DNA of 64,000 nucleotides from assembly GCF_901933205.1 (NCBI RefSeq), contig NC_044571.1, positions 73,099,689-73,163,688 of the forward strand. Direction: 5' to 3'. Below the pieces are notes generated by a model. The model saw only the letters and a list, made by a program, of their open reading frames with translations. It was not told where the DNA came from and searched no databases. This document shows, in pieces, positions 11,801 to 22,050 of this stretch (position 1 is its first letter; every line of letters begins with the position of its first letter). A program made the position numbers and the translations under genes. Source of the DNA: Camarhynchus parvulus. Lineage: Eukaryota > Chordata > Aves > Passeriformes > Thraupidae.

Positions 11801-13259
11801 GAATTCAGAAAACAATAAGTGAGTTGAGTTGCTGTACTATCAGAAAGGCACCTGTTAAGGATTTTAAAAAGAGAATTACATAGTCAGTAATAGGAATAGC
11901 ATCTCCTTTTTAACTCCATGGTGACTGGGTGCTGACAGGCCAAGACAGTATTTAGCAGAGTACAGAAAAAGGAAGCTTGATTGTGAAGAAAATGAGATGG
12001 GAATTATCCAAAGGAGTTTCAGTTACCTGGAAACCTTCAAGCAACCACCAAAATATTGCTGCATCCAAAAATTTATTATTTTCTATTGATCTGTTCATAA
12101 ATCCTGGTGTTCCTGTTTCTTCTATTTACAGTTATTCTGGCAGCACAAAACAGGCACATCATTTATCTTGAATGGCCTTGTATCACAGAAACAGTCTGAA
12201 CCCCCACCTGTTACCCTAACTCATAAATTTTTTGAGAGGGAGAAATTGTAGCTGCTTGTTCAGGATTGTTCTCCTGAGGAGAAGTACCCTGTCCCTTCTC
12301 AGAGAGGTGAATCACAGCAAACAGTATATTTGTGAGCAAAAGTGCTGGGGTAGTTCTTGCCATGGATGAGAGGGTTTCCAAAGACAGGGCTTGCCTCTGT
12401 CTCCCAAGGCTGGCCAAGAGCAACTGAAAATCTGACTTGCTCTCTTTTGTGATTTCATACAATTCTCTTAGGATTAAATCTTTTGCATTCAGCATCGCTT
12501 CTTAGTGTCTCCTGCATTGCTCCCTGGTTTGCTCCTCACTATTTTAGATTCAGTTTACCAATGGATTTTGACATTTTGAAGTTTGTCGTAGCAAAATGTC
12601 TTTTTTCTCCTGGGCTGTCTTTTAAATGTCTCCTTTTGAAATTGGCTCCTAAATTTTAATTAAAGGAACCTCTTGTTTGGCCCATAAATTAAAATGTTCT
12701 GAATTATTTTTTTTCCTGTCCATTTCAAGGCATCAAGCCAAACAAGAAACACTGAAAACTGTCCAGATATATCCTTTTCTCTTTTGTCTTTCTTCTGTGC
12801 ATGAGTTCCTCCTCCAAAAGACAGAGCCACAGCTATCAGTGTTCTTGCCACAGTCCTGTGACATCCCATTGGAAGTACTCTCTCCAGAATGAGTGACCAG
12901 AATGACTGGAAGAGCAGGGCAGTGACATCAATGAGAGCACATCAGCACATTAACTGAGTGGCAACCTGGACTTTGCTGTCCTGCTCCTGAACTGCTGGAC
13001 AAAGACAGCAGTGGGCATGCAATGTCATATGCTTTTGTCAGCTGAGTTGAAGTTGTGTTAAATATTTGATCTCATTCATAGGAGATTAGAAATCAGGAGA
13101 AATCATTTTCCTGATCTTTAAAATACTTATCAGAACCCAGATTTGAAAGAAAAAATGACAAATAGCAACAACACCATCCCTCATCCTCTTTCCATCCATC
13201 TTTTTTGGGCATCTTTAGCTGTGGGAAAGACATTCTTCAAGGAGTGTCACCATTATGTC
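11801..13259. other. Non-coding DNA, one protein-like short frame
   Basis: Nothing identified. A 94-codon minus-strand frame at 12211-12495 has a reasonably balanced composition (starts MLNAKDLILRELYEITKES) but matches no family I know. A stop (TAA) lies just upstream of its ATG in frame, and no splice site or neighbour supports it. Confidence 0.5.
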
Positions 13260-13500
13260 CTTTCTTGCCTCTGTTCTGCAGCTGCCCCGTGGCTCCTCCT
13301 GATGCCAGTGCAGCACCCACAGCAGCCTGAGCTGTGGCCACACCACCAGGAGCTGGGCTCTGGGGCCTTGGATGCAGGGGCCTGACCCTGGGCTGGTGTG
13401 AGGGGGTGGCTGCCAGGGCTGTATATAGAGGTTTCCATCTGCAGTTTGTGGGAGTAAACCTCCATCTGCAGCGTGTGGCTGAGTCAAAGCCTGACTTTTC
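13260..13500 (+). promoter_or_regulatory. GC-rich block with TATA-like box and 27-bp duplication
   Basis: A 240-bp GC-rich block stands out in AT-rich surroundings. It contains a TATA-like 'gtatatagag' around 13421-13430. Just behind it lies a direct repeat: 'tccatctgcag' at 13434 recurs at 13461, a 27-bp period. The layout resembles a solo LTR or a small promoter, but no TG...CA termini, primer-binding site or poly(A) signal could be defined. Frames across it on both strands are a by-product of GC richness. Confidence 0.25.
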
Positions 13501-13676
13501 CACGTGGAAGAGCAATACTCTGTATTCATTTCAGCAAATAACAGTTTACATCCTGACATAAGGAGGCCAGTGGGATCTGCTAAGAAAATAAGTTTCAAAC
13601 ATCCTCCACCCTGTTTTGCATCACACCCAAGCCATCATTTGTTCTCCTTGCTGTCATTCTCTGTTTCTGAAGTTAG

Positions 13677-13707
13677 AATCTGACATTCTAACACAGAATG
13701 TCAGATT
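13677..13707. repeat. Perfect 13-bp inverted repeat (hairpin)
   Basis: Arms aatctgacattct (13677-13689) and agaatgtcagatt (13695-13707) are exact reverse complements around a 5-nt loop (aacac). It could fold as a DNA cruciform or an RNA hairpin. No U-run follows that would suggest a terminator, and no family is recognised. Chance formation of a 13-bp perfect hairpin with so short a loop is unlikely in 64 kb. Confidence 0.85.
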
Positions 13708-15135
13708 TCCTACTAGCACAGTAAATTTAAGTGATGCTGCAATGGAAACCAGTCTGGCCCAGTTGTAGAGTGTGAACGTGGCTGAGCAGTCAGTGCCAAC
13801 TGAGAAAACACTAATGGCTTTGGGGCTGAGCCACAACACAGACCAGGGAAGAACCTGAAGAGAAGGAGAGAATGTTTACATTGAGCAGCTGGCACCATAG
13901 TGATTGACTGTGTTGGGCCCCATCAGATTTACAGTGACAGATAAGGCTGGGACAAGAATGTCTCTGGACCTTGATCTCCAAGCCATGAAGGCTGGTGTGC
14001 CACCAGAGACACTGCCAGAATTTCATCTTCTGCCAACACCACAAAAGCAGGCCCAGATTGGATAGGGTTTAAAACCTTTGGGAAACTTTGATGTGTTTGG
14101 TCTTACTAAACTTTTTGGAATGATAACAATGAAGGTGCTTATTGAGGTCAAGACAGTGTGGCACAATGTGATTTTAACTTTTGAGGAGCCGGAGAACAGA
14201 ACATAATAAATTACATCCATAATTCATATCTACTGAACAAGGCCAGGTCCCTGCAGCATCACAATGCCTGTACAGAACATGAATGAAATAAAGCTGCATG
14301 CTTTAAGTTTGGGAATTCCCATGCTTTCCAATTACCTGCTTTTTCCATACCTTCACAACATCCCTCCTATGGCTGTGCAGCACTGGGGAGCCTGCTGTCT
14401 GCCCTGCCATTCATGCTGGCTCCTGCCCAGCACAAATGCTCATGTGACAGGGGCAGAGTCTTCAGATTCTTTTATTGTATAACTTGTTTCCCCACTCAGC
14501 TGTAGCTCCTTAAGACCTGGGAGGAGGAAAGCCTTTGTCCCCTCTTGGAGCAGCAAGTGTGCCAGGATGTGCCAATGGGAGCTCTATGGCAGTTCCAAAG
14601 TTGTCCAACAAGATTCATTGAGGTCCACGAGCAGGAATGAGTCACACGTAACCACCTAACCTCAACATCAGACCTTGCTATTAATTCACTCCTTACCAAC
14701 CTCAGCATGACATTATAACTCAGCAAGCTGGAAATGCTACCTTAAAAAAAAGTTTTGAGCCTATCAGTCACTGCTCTGCCTGAAGGTCAGCAGATGTTAA
14801 CTGAATTATGTCCAGCATGCCTCTTCTCCACGCAGTATCCATCCTATCCACAGCCCTCAATGATATTTACAACACTGTTCACAAGAACTGTACAGCAATT
14901 TCTACATCCCTTTATGAGAAACCTTTCTTTCCTCTTTCTTCTTTACCAGGTTCTGTCTAAGACTTGGTGGAACCAAAGAAAGAACTGACAGCAAAATTAC
15001 AGTGTTTATACCAACACAGTAATGTGAATTGAAAAGAATAATTTGAATTGCTGTAAAATAAAATGGAGTAGTAAAATGCTCTGAATGTGTACATACACAT
15101 ACATATTTGGACACATATATAGACACATATATAAA
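13708..15135. other. Non-coding DNA, nothing recognised
   Basis: No repeat or exon recognised in this 1.4-kb stretch. Short frames on both strands are unsupported. Confidence 0.55.
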
Positions 15136-16127
15136 ACCACAGAATTGTTGAGTTTGGAAGGGACACTTGGAGTTCATCTGTTCCAGCCCCACTGCTCACA
15201 ATAAGGTATCTTTGGAAGGTTGCTCAGGACATTGTCCATCCAGGTTTTGAATATCTCCAAAGATGGAATCTTCACTGTCTCTCTGGGAAACCTGTTCATG
15301 TGTTCAACTACCCTCACAATAAAAAACCCCAAAACTTCAAACAAATTTTCTTGTATTCCATTTGTGCCCATTGCCTTTTCATCTGTATCTGGGCACTGAG
15401 AAATCTGTCTGTGTCATCTTTACTGCCTCCCATCAGACATTTTACACTTAAAGGTAAGATATTCTTGAGCTTTCTCTCTTCCAGGATGGGCACTCCAAAC
15501 TCTCTCAGACCCTATTTGCATCAATCCCTTACTAATTTTTGTGGTGCTTTCCTGAAGTCACCCCAGCATGTCCAGGTGTCTCATGCAGTGGACAGCCCAG
15601 CACAGAGCCCAGCACTGCAGCTGTGCCTCCTCACCAGAGCTGAGCAGAGAAGAAGGATCGCCTTTCTTGACTTGGTGGTGATATTCCTCCAGATGCAGTC
15701 CAGCCATACAGTTTATCAAACAGTTCTCCCAGTTTTGTGTTATCTGCAAATTTGCTGCAGTTTTGCTCTGTCCCCTTGTCCAGATCATTAATGAAGATAT
15801 TTGACCATGTTGGCCACAGTATCAGTCCATGGGGTACAGGGCCGGTCTCCAACTGGACTTTACACTGCTGATTGCAAATCTCTGGGCCCAGCAATTCAGC
15901 CAGGTTTCAGTGCCCTTCACTGCTCATTTATCTAGTCCATGCTTCATCAGCTTGTCAATGAGGATGTTATGGGAGAGACTGTCAAAAGTCCCAGTAAAGC
16001 AAAAATAAGCAACATCTAGTGCTCTCTTCTCATCCATCGAGCAAGCCATTTCCCTGTAGATATCAGGTCAGTCATGCCTGATTTCCCTATTGTATATCCA
16101 TGCTATCTACTCCTAATCACCTTATAG

Positions 16128-16130
<3 letters not shown>
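15136..16130 (-). mobile_element. CR1 LINE, 1-kb 3' portion with dead RT
   Basis: The longest CR1 copy here, read on the minus strand. From its 3' end (15136, 'accacagaattgttgag') it runs through the UTR ('ggaagggacacttggagttc') and the C-terminal ORF2 region ('cctcaccagagctgagcag'). It then jumps across an internal deletion of a few hundred bases near 15700 into the RT core. There the minus strand reads V-P-H-G-L-I then N-I-F-I-N-D-L-D-K-G-T-E and S-K-F-A-D-N-T-K-L-G. The catalytic F-A-D-D box has its last D changed to N (codon at 15739-15741). The 5' side ends at a long TA microsatellite at 16131. The 163-codon plus-strand frame over this element is antisense and meaningless. Confidence 0.93.
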
Positions 16131-16166
<36 letters not shown>

Positions 16167-16257
16167 AACACACACATGCACACGCACATACACATATATA
16201 AATATTCACATATATATAAAACATAAAAATTCAAATTATTCCACATATATATATATC
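16131..16257. repeat. Compound (TA)n(CA)n microsatellite
   Basis: A pure (TA)17 at 16131-16164 is followed by a CA-rich stretch to about 16195, then further TA runs at 16194-16200, 16209-16218 and 16243-16256. It directly abuts the 5' truncation point of the minus-strand CR1. It is probably length-polymorphic and a likely cruciform-forming AT tract. Confidence 0.92.
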
Positions 16258-16499
16258 ATTCAAATAATCCCAAGTTCATAGGCCTTAGGCATAATTGCAG
16301 AAAATTTTTTACCAAAATTTGCTTACCCTTATATGTATTTAAAAACCCCAAACTCAACAAATAATCAAACCAGCTAACAGGGGTTTAGTGTGGGTAAAAA
16401 AATGGGCCAGCCAATGAATCAACATAAATATAAAGAATGCCAGCATCCAGAACAGCATATTCTAGCTGTCCCATCTAAAGGAGATGTGAGCTCGGCACA
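16258..16499. other. Non-coding DNA, nothing recognised
   Basis: AT-rich sequence between the microsatellite and the hairpin; no feature seen. Confidence 0.5.
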
Positions 16500-16537
16500 T
16501 CTCTTGGGTCTTCAGAGAGATGTGAAGACCCAAGAGA
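16500..16537. repeat. Perfect 15-bp inverted repeat (hairpin)
   Basis: The arm tctcttgggtcttca (16500-16514) is the exact reverse complement of tgaagacccaagaga (16523-16537), with an 8-nt loop (gagagatg). This is the longest perfect short-loop hairpin I found. The stem is too short for a typical pre-miRNA (about 25-35 bp) and pairing does not extend outward beyond 16500/16537 without gaps. It may be a structured spot in a transcript or a mutational template-switch product. Confidence 0.88.
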
Positions 16538-17224
16538 CTCTGACATCCTTACACTGGCAACATTTTTCCACAAAGAGCAGGCCTCCAGTCTGAGTTGCTG
16601 TTTGAAATGCTATTAGTCTTTTCTTGGAGCATATTGGCCTTGGTTGCAAGATGAATTCCCTAGATGGTACCAGAAGATGATGGCAGCATGCCTTTGCTTC
16701 AGTATATAAATGTGGGCACTGATTAATATTTGTGCATCTCTTCCAAAATTGGAAGGGTTATACAACTGCAAATTATACTCAGATTTTAGTGTTCTGAGGT
16801 TCAATCAGAAGATACTGTCACTCTTAATGTTGCAGATCCCCAAATGCCTGAAAGGTTCATTGACTTTTTAGGTTTCACAGGCTTAGTCTTTTCACCAGGA
16901 TTTTCCATTGGCATCAGTCTCCAAATGCTCAGAGAAGCACAGATGAGATCGCCTGAGCTGGTCACTCTGCTCAGCTGCACATCTGCTGACACCCTGGAAC
17001 CCCCTGTCTCCTCTCTTCTAAACTGCATACAAAATGCCATCCAGTTTGGTTATACTTTTGCCTTTCTCTACAGACCATACAAGGATATGTACACTCGAAA
17101 GTTTCATGTCTGTCATCTGTCATTACTGCCACCAGAGCAGGCACTGGAATCTAAGATTATGCTCCTCACTATTCTAATCTGACCCTAAATCAGAAAACTG
17201 ATCTAAATCAGGTTGCTGGTTTGT
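16538..17224. other. Non-coding DNA with overlapping opposite frames
   Basis: A 112-codon plus frame (16844-17182) and a 79-codon minus frame (16801-17040) overlap. Neither is recognised. The minus frame has ordinary-looking composition but no domain or splice context. Both are probably chance. Confidence 0.5.
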
Positions 17225-17560
17225 GATGATCAGAGACAGCCAAGATCGAGCTGGGAAGTCAATCTGCAGGTCACTGTCAGGTCCAGGGGTCACTGTGCAC
17301 CTCCCTGGGGACAAGGATGGGCTGAGGCCAGGCCAGGACCTGGGCACATGGATGGGAAAGACTCAGTGGAGCCCATGGCCAGGCAGGGCAGGACTGTGTG
17401 ACCCACAGACTGGCCCTGCTGCAGGATCACTGGGACAGGGATTGGGTCCTGGGGAGCTGCCATGGGGTTCTGAGCCCTGGGCAGGGAGCGGGGAGCCCTG
17501 GAGACGGGATCAGGGCCACCAAAACCTACTAGTGCAGTCAGGGCACTGACATACATGTCT
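17225..17560 (+). other. GC-rich block with G-quadruplex motif
   Basis: About 340 bp of G-rich plus-strand sequence with abrupt borders in AT-rich DNA. It holds four G-runs at 17432-17434, 17438-17440, 17444-17446 and 17451-17454 with loops of 3, 3 and 4 nt, a canonical G-quadruplex. More G-runs follow at 17479-17508. CpGs are few, so it is not a classical CpG island. Long frames (62-108 codons) on both strands follow from the low stop frequency in GC-rich DNA. It could be an unrecognised LTR or retroelement piece. Confidence 0.55.
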
Positions 17561-18533
17561 CCAGACAATCCTACTGTGTTCTGATTTTGATTTTGCTTTC
17601 CAAAATACTGTGATAATAATTTTATGGTAATAATCTAAATGAAGTAAATTAGGCTAAAATTAAAGGAGTACCTTAAATGACAGGAGAAAATTATTTACCT
17701 TATTCTACTGCCTGAGGACTCCTAAATGCACAAGTAAGTAAATACATTTAAATGCAGCTGACAGTGTTTGCAACAAGTGTAGATGTGAAGAATGCTGATG
17801 AGTGCATAAATAATTTCTTTTCCATTCAGTCATTCCAAGCAAAGTGGAATGCTGCAAGTGAACAATTTCTACTTTGCAGACTTAGACTTTACCCTCACCA
17901 AAACCAACAGAGAAATGAATTGCCCTTTACCAGCCCCCCATTCTGCCTGTGAGGGTGCAGGAGCAGAGCAGAGTTCTGCCCAACACTTGCACTATGGGGC
18001 CCTACAAATCTGATTGCACATGGGAAAACCACTCAGGGGACAGGCTTTGCATCCATTAGCCTGGCTGGTTTGCTTGGGCTTTGCTTCTGAGTTAAATCTG
18101 TGCCAAGGGGAAGTTTTGACGGTAACAGCTCAACTGCCTTTCCTTTGGAAAGCTTTATTAATGGCAAAAATGGGGAAATGGGAGCCAGAACTCCCATCTA
18201 GAACTCAGCATGAAAAAGGTACTTTGCCCAACACCTTGGCGAAAGCCAAAACTGTCCTTTCTGTCAGTAAACACTTTAGGACTGGGCCCAGGATGTCTGC
18301 AGCATTTTAATCAAGAAATTTGAAAATAATTCAGGTGGTCGAGAGAGGAAAAGGTACTTTCTGCTTCTATCCTGTCACTCCACACATGAACTAGCAGGGA
18401 TGGTGATGGATCCTCCTTTCCAGAGCATCTCATGGCAGAACTGTGTTCTAAATGGAAGGAGAAGTTTTTTCCCTTCATTTTCTCACCAACACCTGTATCT
18501 CACCAGATAAATTAAGTATCAGTGGGAAATAGA
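17561..18533. other. Non-coding DNA, nothing recognised
   Basis: No exon or repeat recognised. A 98-codon plus frame at 18014-18310 is unsupported. Confidence 0.55.
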
Positions 18534-18979
18534 CTCATGGAATCATAGCATAATTTTAAGTTGGAAAGGACCTCTAAGATCATTGACTCCAACCGCTAAC
18601 CTGGCATGACTGTGTTTATCACTAAACTATGTCCCTAAATGCAACATCTACACACCCTTTAAATATCTTCAGGGGCGGCCACTCAATCACTTCTCTGGCA
18701 GCCTGTTTCAGGTCTTCACAATCTCTTCAGGTATGAAATTTTCCCTGATATCCAATCTAAACCTCCCCTGGCACAGCCTGAGGCCGTTTCCTCTTATTCT
18801 ATTGCTTGTTACCTGGAGAAGAGGCCAACACCTGGCTACACCGTCCTTTCAGGCAGTTGTAGAGAGCAATAATATTTCCACTGAGCTTCCTTTCCACCAG
18901 TTCCCTCACCCACACATCATTCCCTAGACCCTTTACCATCTTTGTTTCTCTGCTTTGGACACGCTCCAGCAACACCCAG
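18534..18979 (-). mobile_element. CR1 LINE, 3' end with part of ORF2
   Basis: Minus-strand CR1. The 3' tail (reverse complement of the ATTCCATGA-type octamer) starts at 18534. The UTR follows ('gttggaaaggacctctaaga', 'tctggcagcctgtttcagg', 'aggccgtttcctcttattct', 'gttacctggagaagaggcc'). The coding end appears as 'ctttggacacgctccagc', antisense to the ERVQ block. The match ends abruptly at 18979. There is no coding potential. It is moderately diverged and of the CR1-Y/F style of 3' UTR, judged by the 'ggccaacacc' and 'tttcaggcagttgtagagag' blocks. Confidence 0.92.
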
Positions 18980-19064
18980 AAATAGTCTGTTTTCTCCAAG
19001 TGGAAGCAGGTCGTTCTGGTAACAGCTGAGTTTGAAAGGAGTGCCATTTCCAGAGGTATTTGTT

Positions 19065-19125
19065 TAGCGCTGGTGAGGCTATACTTGTGTCCTGTTCCAG
19101 GCCATCCACTTAAAGATGATTAGGG
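19065..19125 (+). mobile_element. Short CR1 fragment, opposite orientation
   Basis: 'agcgctggtgaggctatact' followed by 'gtcctgttccaggcc' and 'cacttaaagatgatt' matches the sense strand of CR1 ORF2 near its C-terminus (VRPHLEYCVQFWAP region). It lies 85 bp after the cut end of a minus-strand CR1, facing the other way. It is short and diverged. Confidence 0.55.
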
Positions 19126-19929
19126 AGAAGCAGAGCATTCCTAGATTTCAGTGCCTGCCCTGATACTGATAATGACAAATGACAAGCATGAAGATTTTGA
19201 GCCTGCATAGCCTTGTATGCTGTGTAAAGAAAGGCATAAATATTACCAAAATGGATGACATTTTGCAACTCTCATCTCCACAGAGACAACTGGCAATTGA
19301 GGAAAAATGTGTCTATAAACATAAAAATATAGACATTTGTGTGCCATATAAGGCTAGCAAAGCAAGTAAATAAAATTTGCTATTGCAGCATATAAAAAAT
19401 GAAGGTTTGAATCACTGTTATTAGAGTTGATGCACATTCCTTTCAGTCATTTTTGTTTTAAGAAGATACCAATCATGACTCTGTGCTTTAGTTACTGAAT
19501 GTTAAGGAGAAAAATAAGTTCCCTGCAATCTCTGAAACACACAGTGACAACTACAGAAAATGTGGTTTTAGCTAGGGCAATGCTTTTCGAGGTGGGGATA
19601 GATGGATTAATCTAATCTATAACACAGCAATAAGGACCTGGATATCCCAATCTAGCTTTACAGGACTGAAGGAACCCCAAAAAACCTCAGTGATAATCCA
19701 AGCATAGTTTGGGATGTACATATGTAGAACAAGAGCTGAAGGGACACTGCTATGAACAGGAGACAGACAGGACTTCAAAGCCCATGTCCTCAAAGATCTT
19801 TTCATTTTCATGTGCTCAAAGTCTCCTTTGCATATCACCAGAGTTTTCACAATCACCACTCCTCTAAACCCATAGGCAGCAAAGATTTGGAGAAGGCTCA
19901 CACAGACAGGCCTGAACCCTGACAATGCT
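19126..19929. other. Non-coding DNA, nothing recognised
   Basis: No exon recognised. A 108-codon minus frame (19617-19943) runs partly into the next CR1 and is not supported. Confidence 0.5.
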
Positions 19930-20078
19930 CCCGAGCTCTCCATCCCTAGAACTTTTCAAGACCCAGCTCTATGAAGTCCTGGGCAGCTTAGTCCGACCTC
20001 AAGCTGACCCTGCAGTGAGGTTGGACCAGGGACGTCCTGAGTTACCTTGCAACCTGAATTACTCTGTGATTCTGTGGC
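19930..20078 (+). mobile_element. CR1 LINE, 3' tail fragment
   Basis: Plus-strand CR1 3' end: 'ctccatccctagaacttttc', 'aagacccagctctatgaag', 'cagtgaggttggacc', 'ccttgcaacctgaattact' and the octamers 'ctgtgattctgtg' ending at 20078. The 3' end is intact and the 5' cut lies inside the UTR. It belongs to the CR1 group ending in ATTCTGTG. Confidence 0.85.
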
Positions 20079-20134
20079 TACATAGGGTATGGGAGGCCTG
20101 AGCATCAAAGTGGGCACTGCAGCATGTTCAGTAA

Positions 20135-20276
20135 TAGACTAAACACCACAAGCCACTTGGGGTTGTTACACTCTAGGTTCTTCACTAACTTGGTAGTCCC
20201 TTTATGGACCCTCTCAAATATCTCCCCAACCATCTTGAAGTGGGATCACTCAAGTCTGCACACCGAGGAACTGAGG
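20135..20276 (-). mobile_element. CR1 LINE fragment, inverted relative to its neighbour
   Basis: On the plus strand this reads as antisense CR1: 'gactaaacaccacaagcc', 'ttcactaacttggtagtccc', 'atggaccctctcaaatatct', 'catcttgaagtgggatcact' and 'gcacaccgaggaactgagg'. These correspond to the ORF2 C-terminus and adjoining UTR of CR1 on the minus strand. Its 3' tail is not visible. It lies about 56 bp from the 3' end of the plus-strand CR1 at 19930-20078. The 89-codon plus frame at 20124-20393 is antisense to the element. Confidence 0.7.
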
Positions 20277-21877
20277 TTTTTCTTTGTCACAGTACATGAA
20301 AACCAACAAAGAAATCCAAAACAAAAGACAGGAGTAAACTGTAAAGGATCAGAATGCCCAGAGTGCCCCAAAAACAGTGGGTGTTCTGTTTAGTTGAACA
20401 TCTTCAGCTGCCTGGCAGTATAGGTAGGAAATACCTTATTCACATATGTGAAGGAGTCTGAACTGGGTGGTCAGATGGCCATAATAATAAATATATAAGA
20501 GAAGCATTATTAAGTATTCTAGCAGGAATTCAGGACGTTAGGAATACAAAGTGGAATTAAGGTGAGATTTGGTCTGGAAAAAATAAAAGCTAAACACTGA
20601 AATCCTGAGCTAAATAAAAGCATAGCAGTTGTTGGGGGGGCTCACTTTCTGGTGAAAGTAGCAGATGAACTAAGAGTATTCGAGTGAGATTGAGACAAAA
20701 GTCTCTCCAATCTGTATATTGTTGTGATCCCTTTCCCCCCCGTCACATTATTTCTTCTTCCTGCCTTCTCTCTCCAGCTGCTCTGTGTGGTAACAAAAAG
20801 GAAGAATGATGCCTTAGCCAGCTAACATTGCACCTTCTGCAAAACTGTTGAGAGCCTAGGACCAGGGAGGAAGTGAAAAGCAGTGGCTAAGTAGTTCAAT
20901 ACTTGAACTTAGCATGAGGTACAAGTAAAAGAGGGTGCAAACCCTCTCTTTCTCCAACAGCAAAATTATAGAAACAGCAGGAGGGCAGAAAGTTGCCTTA
21001 CATTATGACTCTCTTCCCTACCCTTTTGTGTTTGTTTGCCCTCTTTGTCTTGAAGGAAGAATTACAGCAAAATCAACATATTTTAGTTAGCCTTTGAACT
21101 TTTCTCAGAAAAACTAGTAATTCCTAGCCTTAGTGATGTAAAGAAAGACTGCCAAATAAGAACATTGTTCCTTACAAAATTTCCTTGAGCTGAAGGTAAA
21201 AAATGAAAACTGTTTGTAAAACAGGTCCATAAAGCATCAAAGGAATTAATCTTTTTATTCTTTCCTGCATCTGTAATAAAGGATTTACAGTAGTTCAGAA
21301 GTGTTTGAGGACTGAGCCTCCGGTTCTCAAACCCAAGCTTTGTCTCACTGTTTAATGCAGGACAATGGCAGTGCTGTGTTTGTAACTCACCTCTTTATTC
21401 CATTAAATACAAATGAACCCAATCCCTGCAGGTAGTCTCTTGCACATTCAAAAACATCTGCTACCAGGCAAGGGAGGGCAATGAAAAGGCAGAAGGAACA
21501 TTCAAACTTTTGGTAAAGGTAAAAAAAGCATCCAGGAAGTTTCAAGTGCAATACATTCAGATGTGAAAGAAGAGCCATTTTCATGTGTGTGAGGAGACAG
21601 TGTGAAGGAAAGGTGCTATGAAATTGTGGAAGATGTCAGGCCTGAAACAAGCACCAGCACAGTCATACCAGGATGCTTGATCTGTTTGTCTGTGTTTGTC
21701 TGTCCACTCACCAGCCAGGGAAAGTACCCACCTGCTCCACTCCAGCTGCAGCCCAGCCCTCACAGCAGGGTCGAGAGAGCAGGTTTGGGTGTCTGTGTGG
21801 CTCCAGCTGCCATCTGCAAACATGGCACATCCCCCAGGCACCACCCATCATGGGATTAGCGCATCTCATCATCCCTT
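20277..21877. other. Non-coding DNA, nothing recognised
   Basis: 1.6 kb without a recognisable exon or repeat. Short homopolymer runs (G at 20634, C at 20735) are the only visible features. Confidence 0.55.
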
Positions 21878-21930
21878 TCATAGAATTATGGAATCATACA
21901 GTAATTTGGGTTGCAACAAATCTTTAATGG
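21878..21930 (-). mobile_element. CR1 3' terminus, 53-bp stub
   Basis: Antisense CR1 tail: 'tcatagaattatggaatca' then 'gtaatttgggttgcaac'. After 53 bp the sequence restarts with another CR1 terminus, so this stub is either an insertion-interrupted copy or a partial duplication. Confidence 0.8.
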
Positions 21931-22050
21931 TCATAGAATCCTGGAATGCTTTCTGTTGCAAGAGATCTGAAAGGTCATCTAGCTCCTACTTCCCTGCTAT
22001 GGGTAGGGACATTTTTCAGTAGATCAGACTGCTCAGAGCCCCATCCTTCC
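21931..22050 (-). mobile_element. Second CR1 3' terminus in tandem
   Basis: Antisense CR1 again begins with its terminal octamer ('tcatagaatcctggaatg') and runs through 'ctgaaaggtcatctagctcc', 'gctatgggtagggac', 'agatcagactgctcag' and 'agccccatcc'. It ends near 22050 (5' truncation). The junction with the preceding stub falls on a GGTCAT shared with the CR1 UTR itself ('aaaggtcatct'), which suggests a homology-driven join or insertion. Confidence 0.88.

Noticed and set aside
12211..12495. 94-codon minus-strand frame with protein-like composition
   Set aside because: No match recognised, stop just upstream, no splice sites evident; could be revisited with a database search.
15300..15791. 163-codon plus-strand frame
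   Set aside because: Antisense to a minus-strand CR1; the real remnant frame is the opposite strand.
16801..17182. Overlapping 112-codon plus and 79-codon minus frames
   Set aside because: Mutually exclusive, neither recognised; not enough to call an exon.
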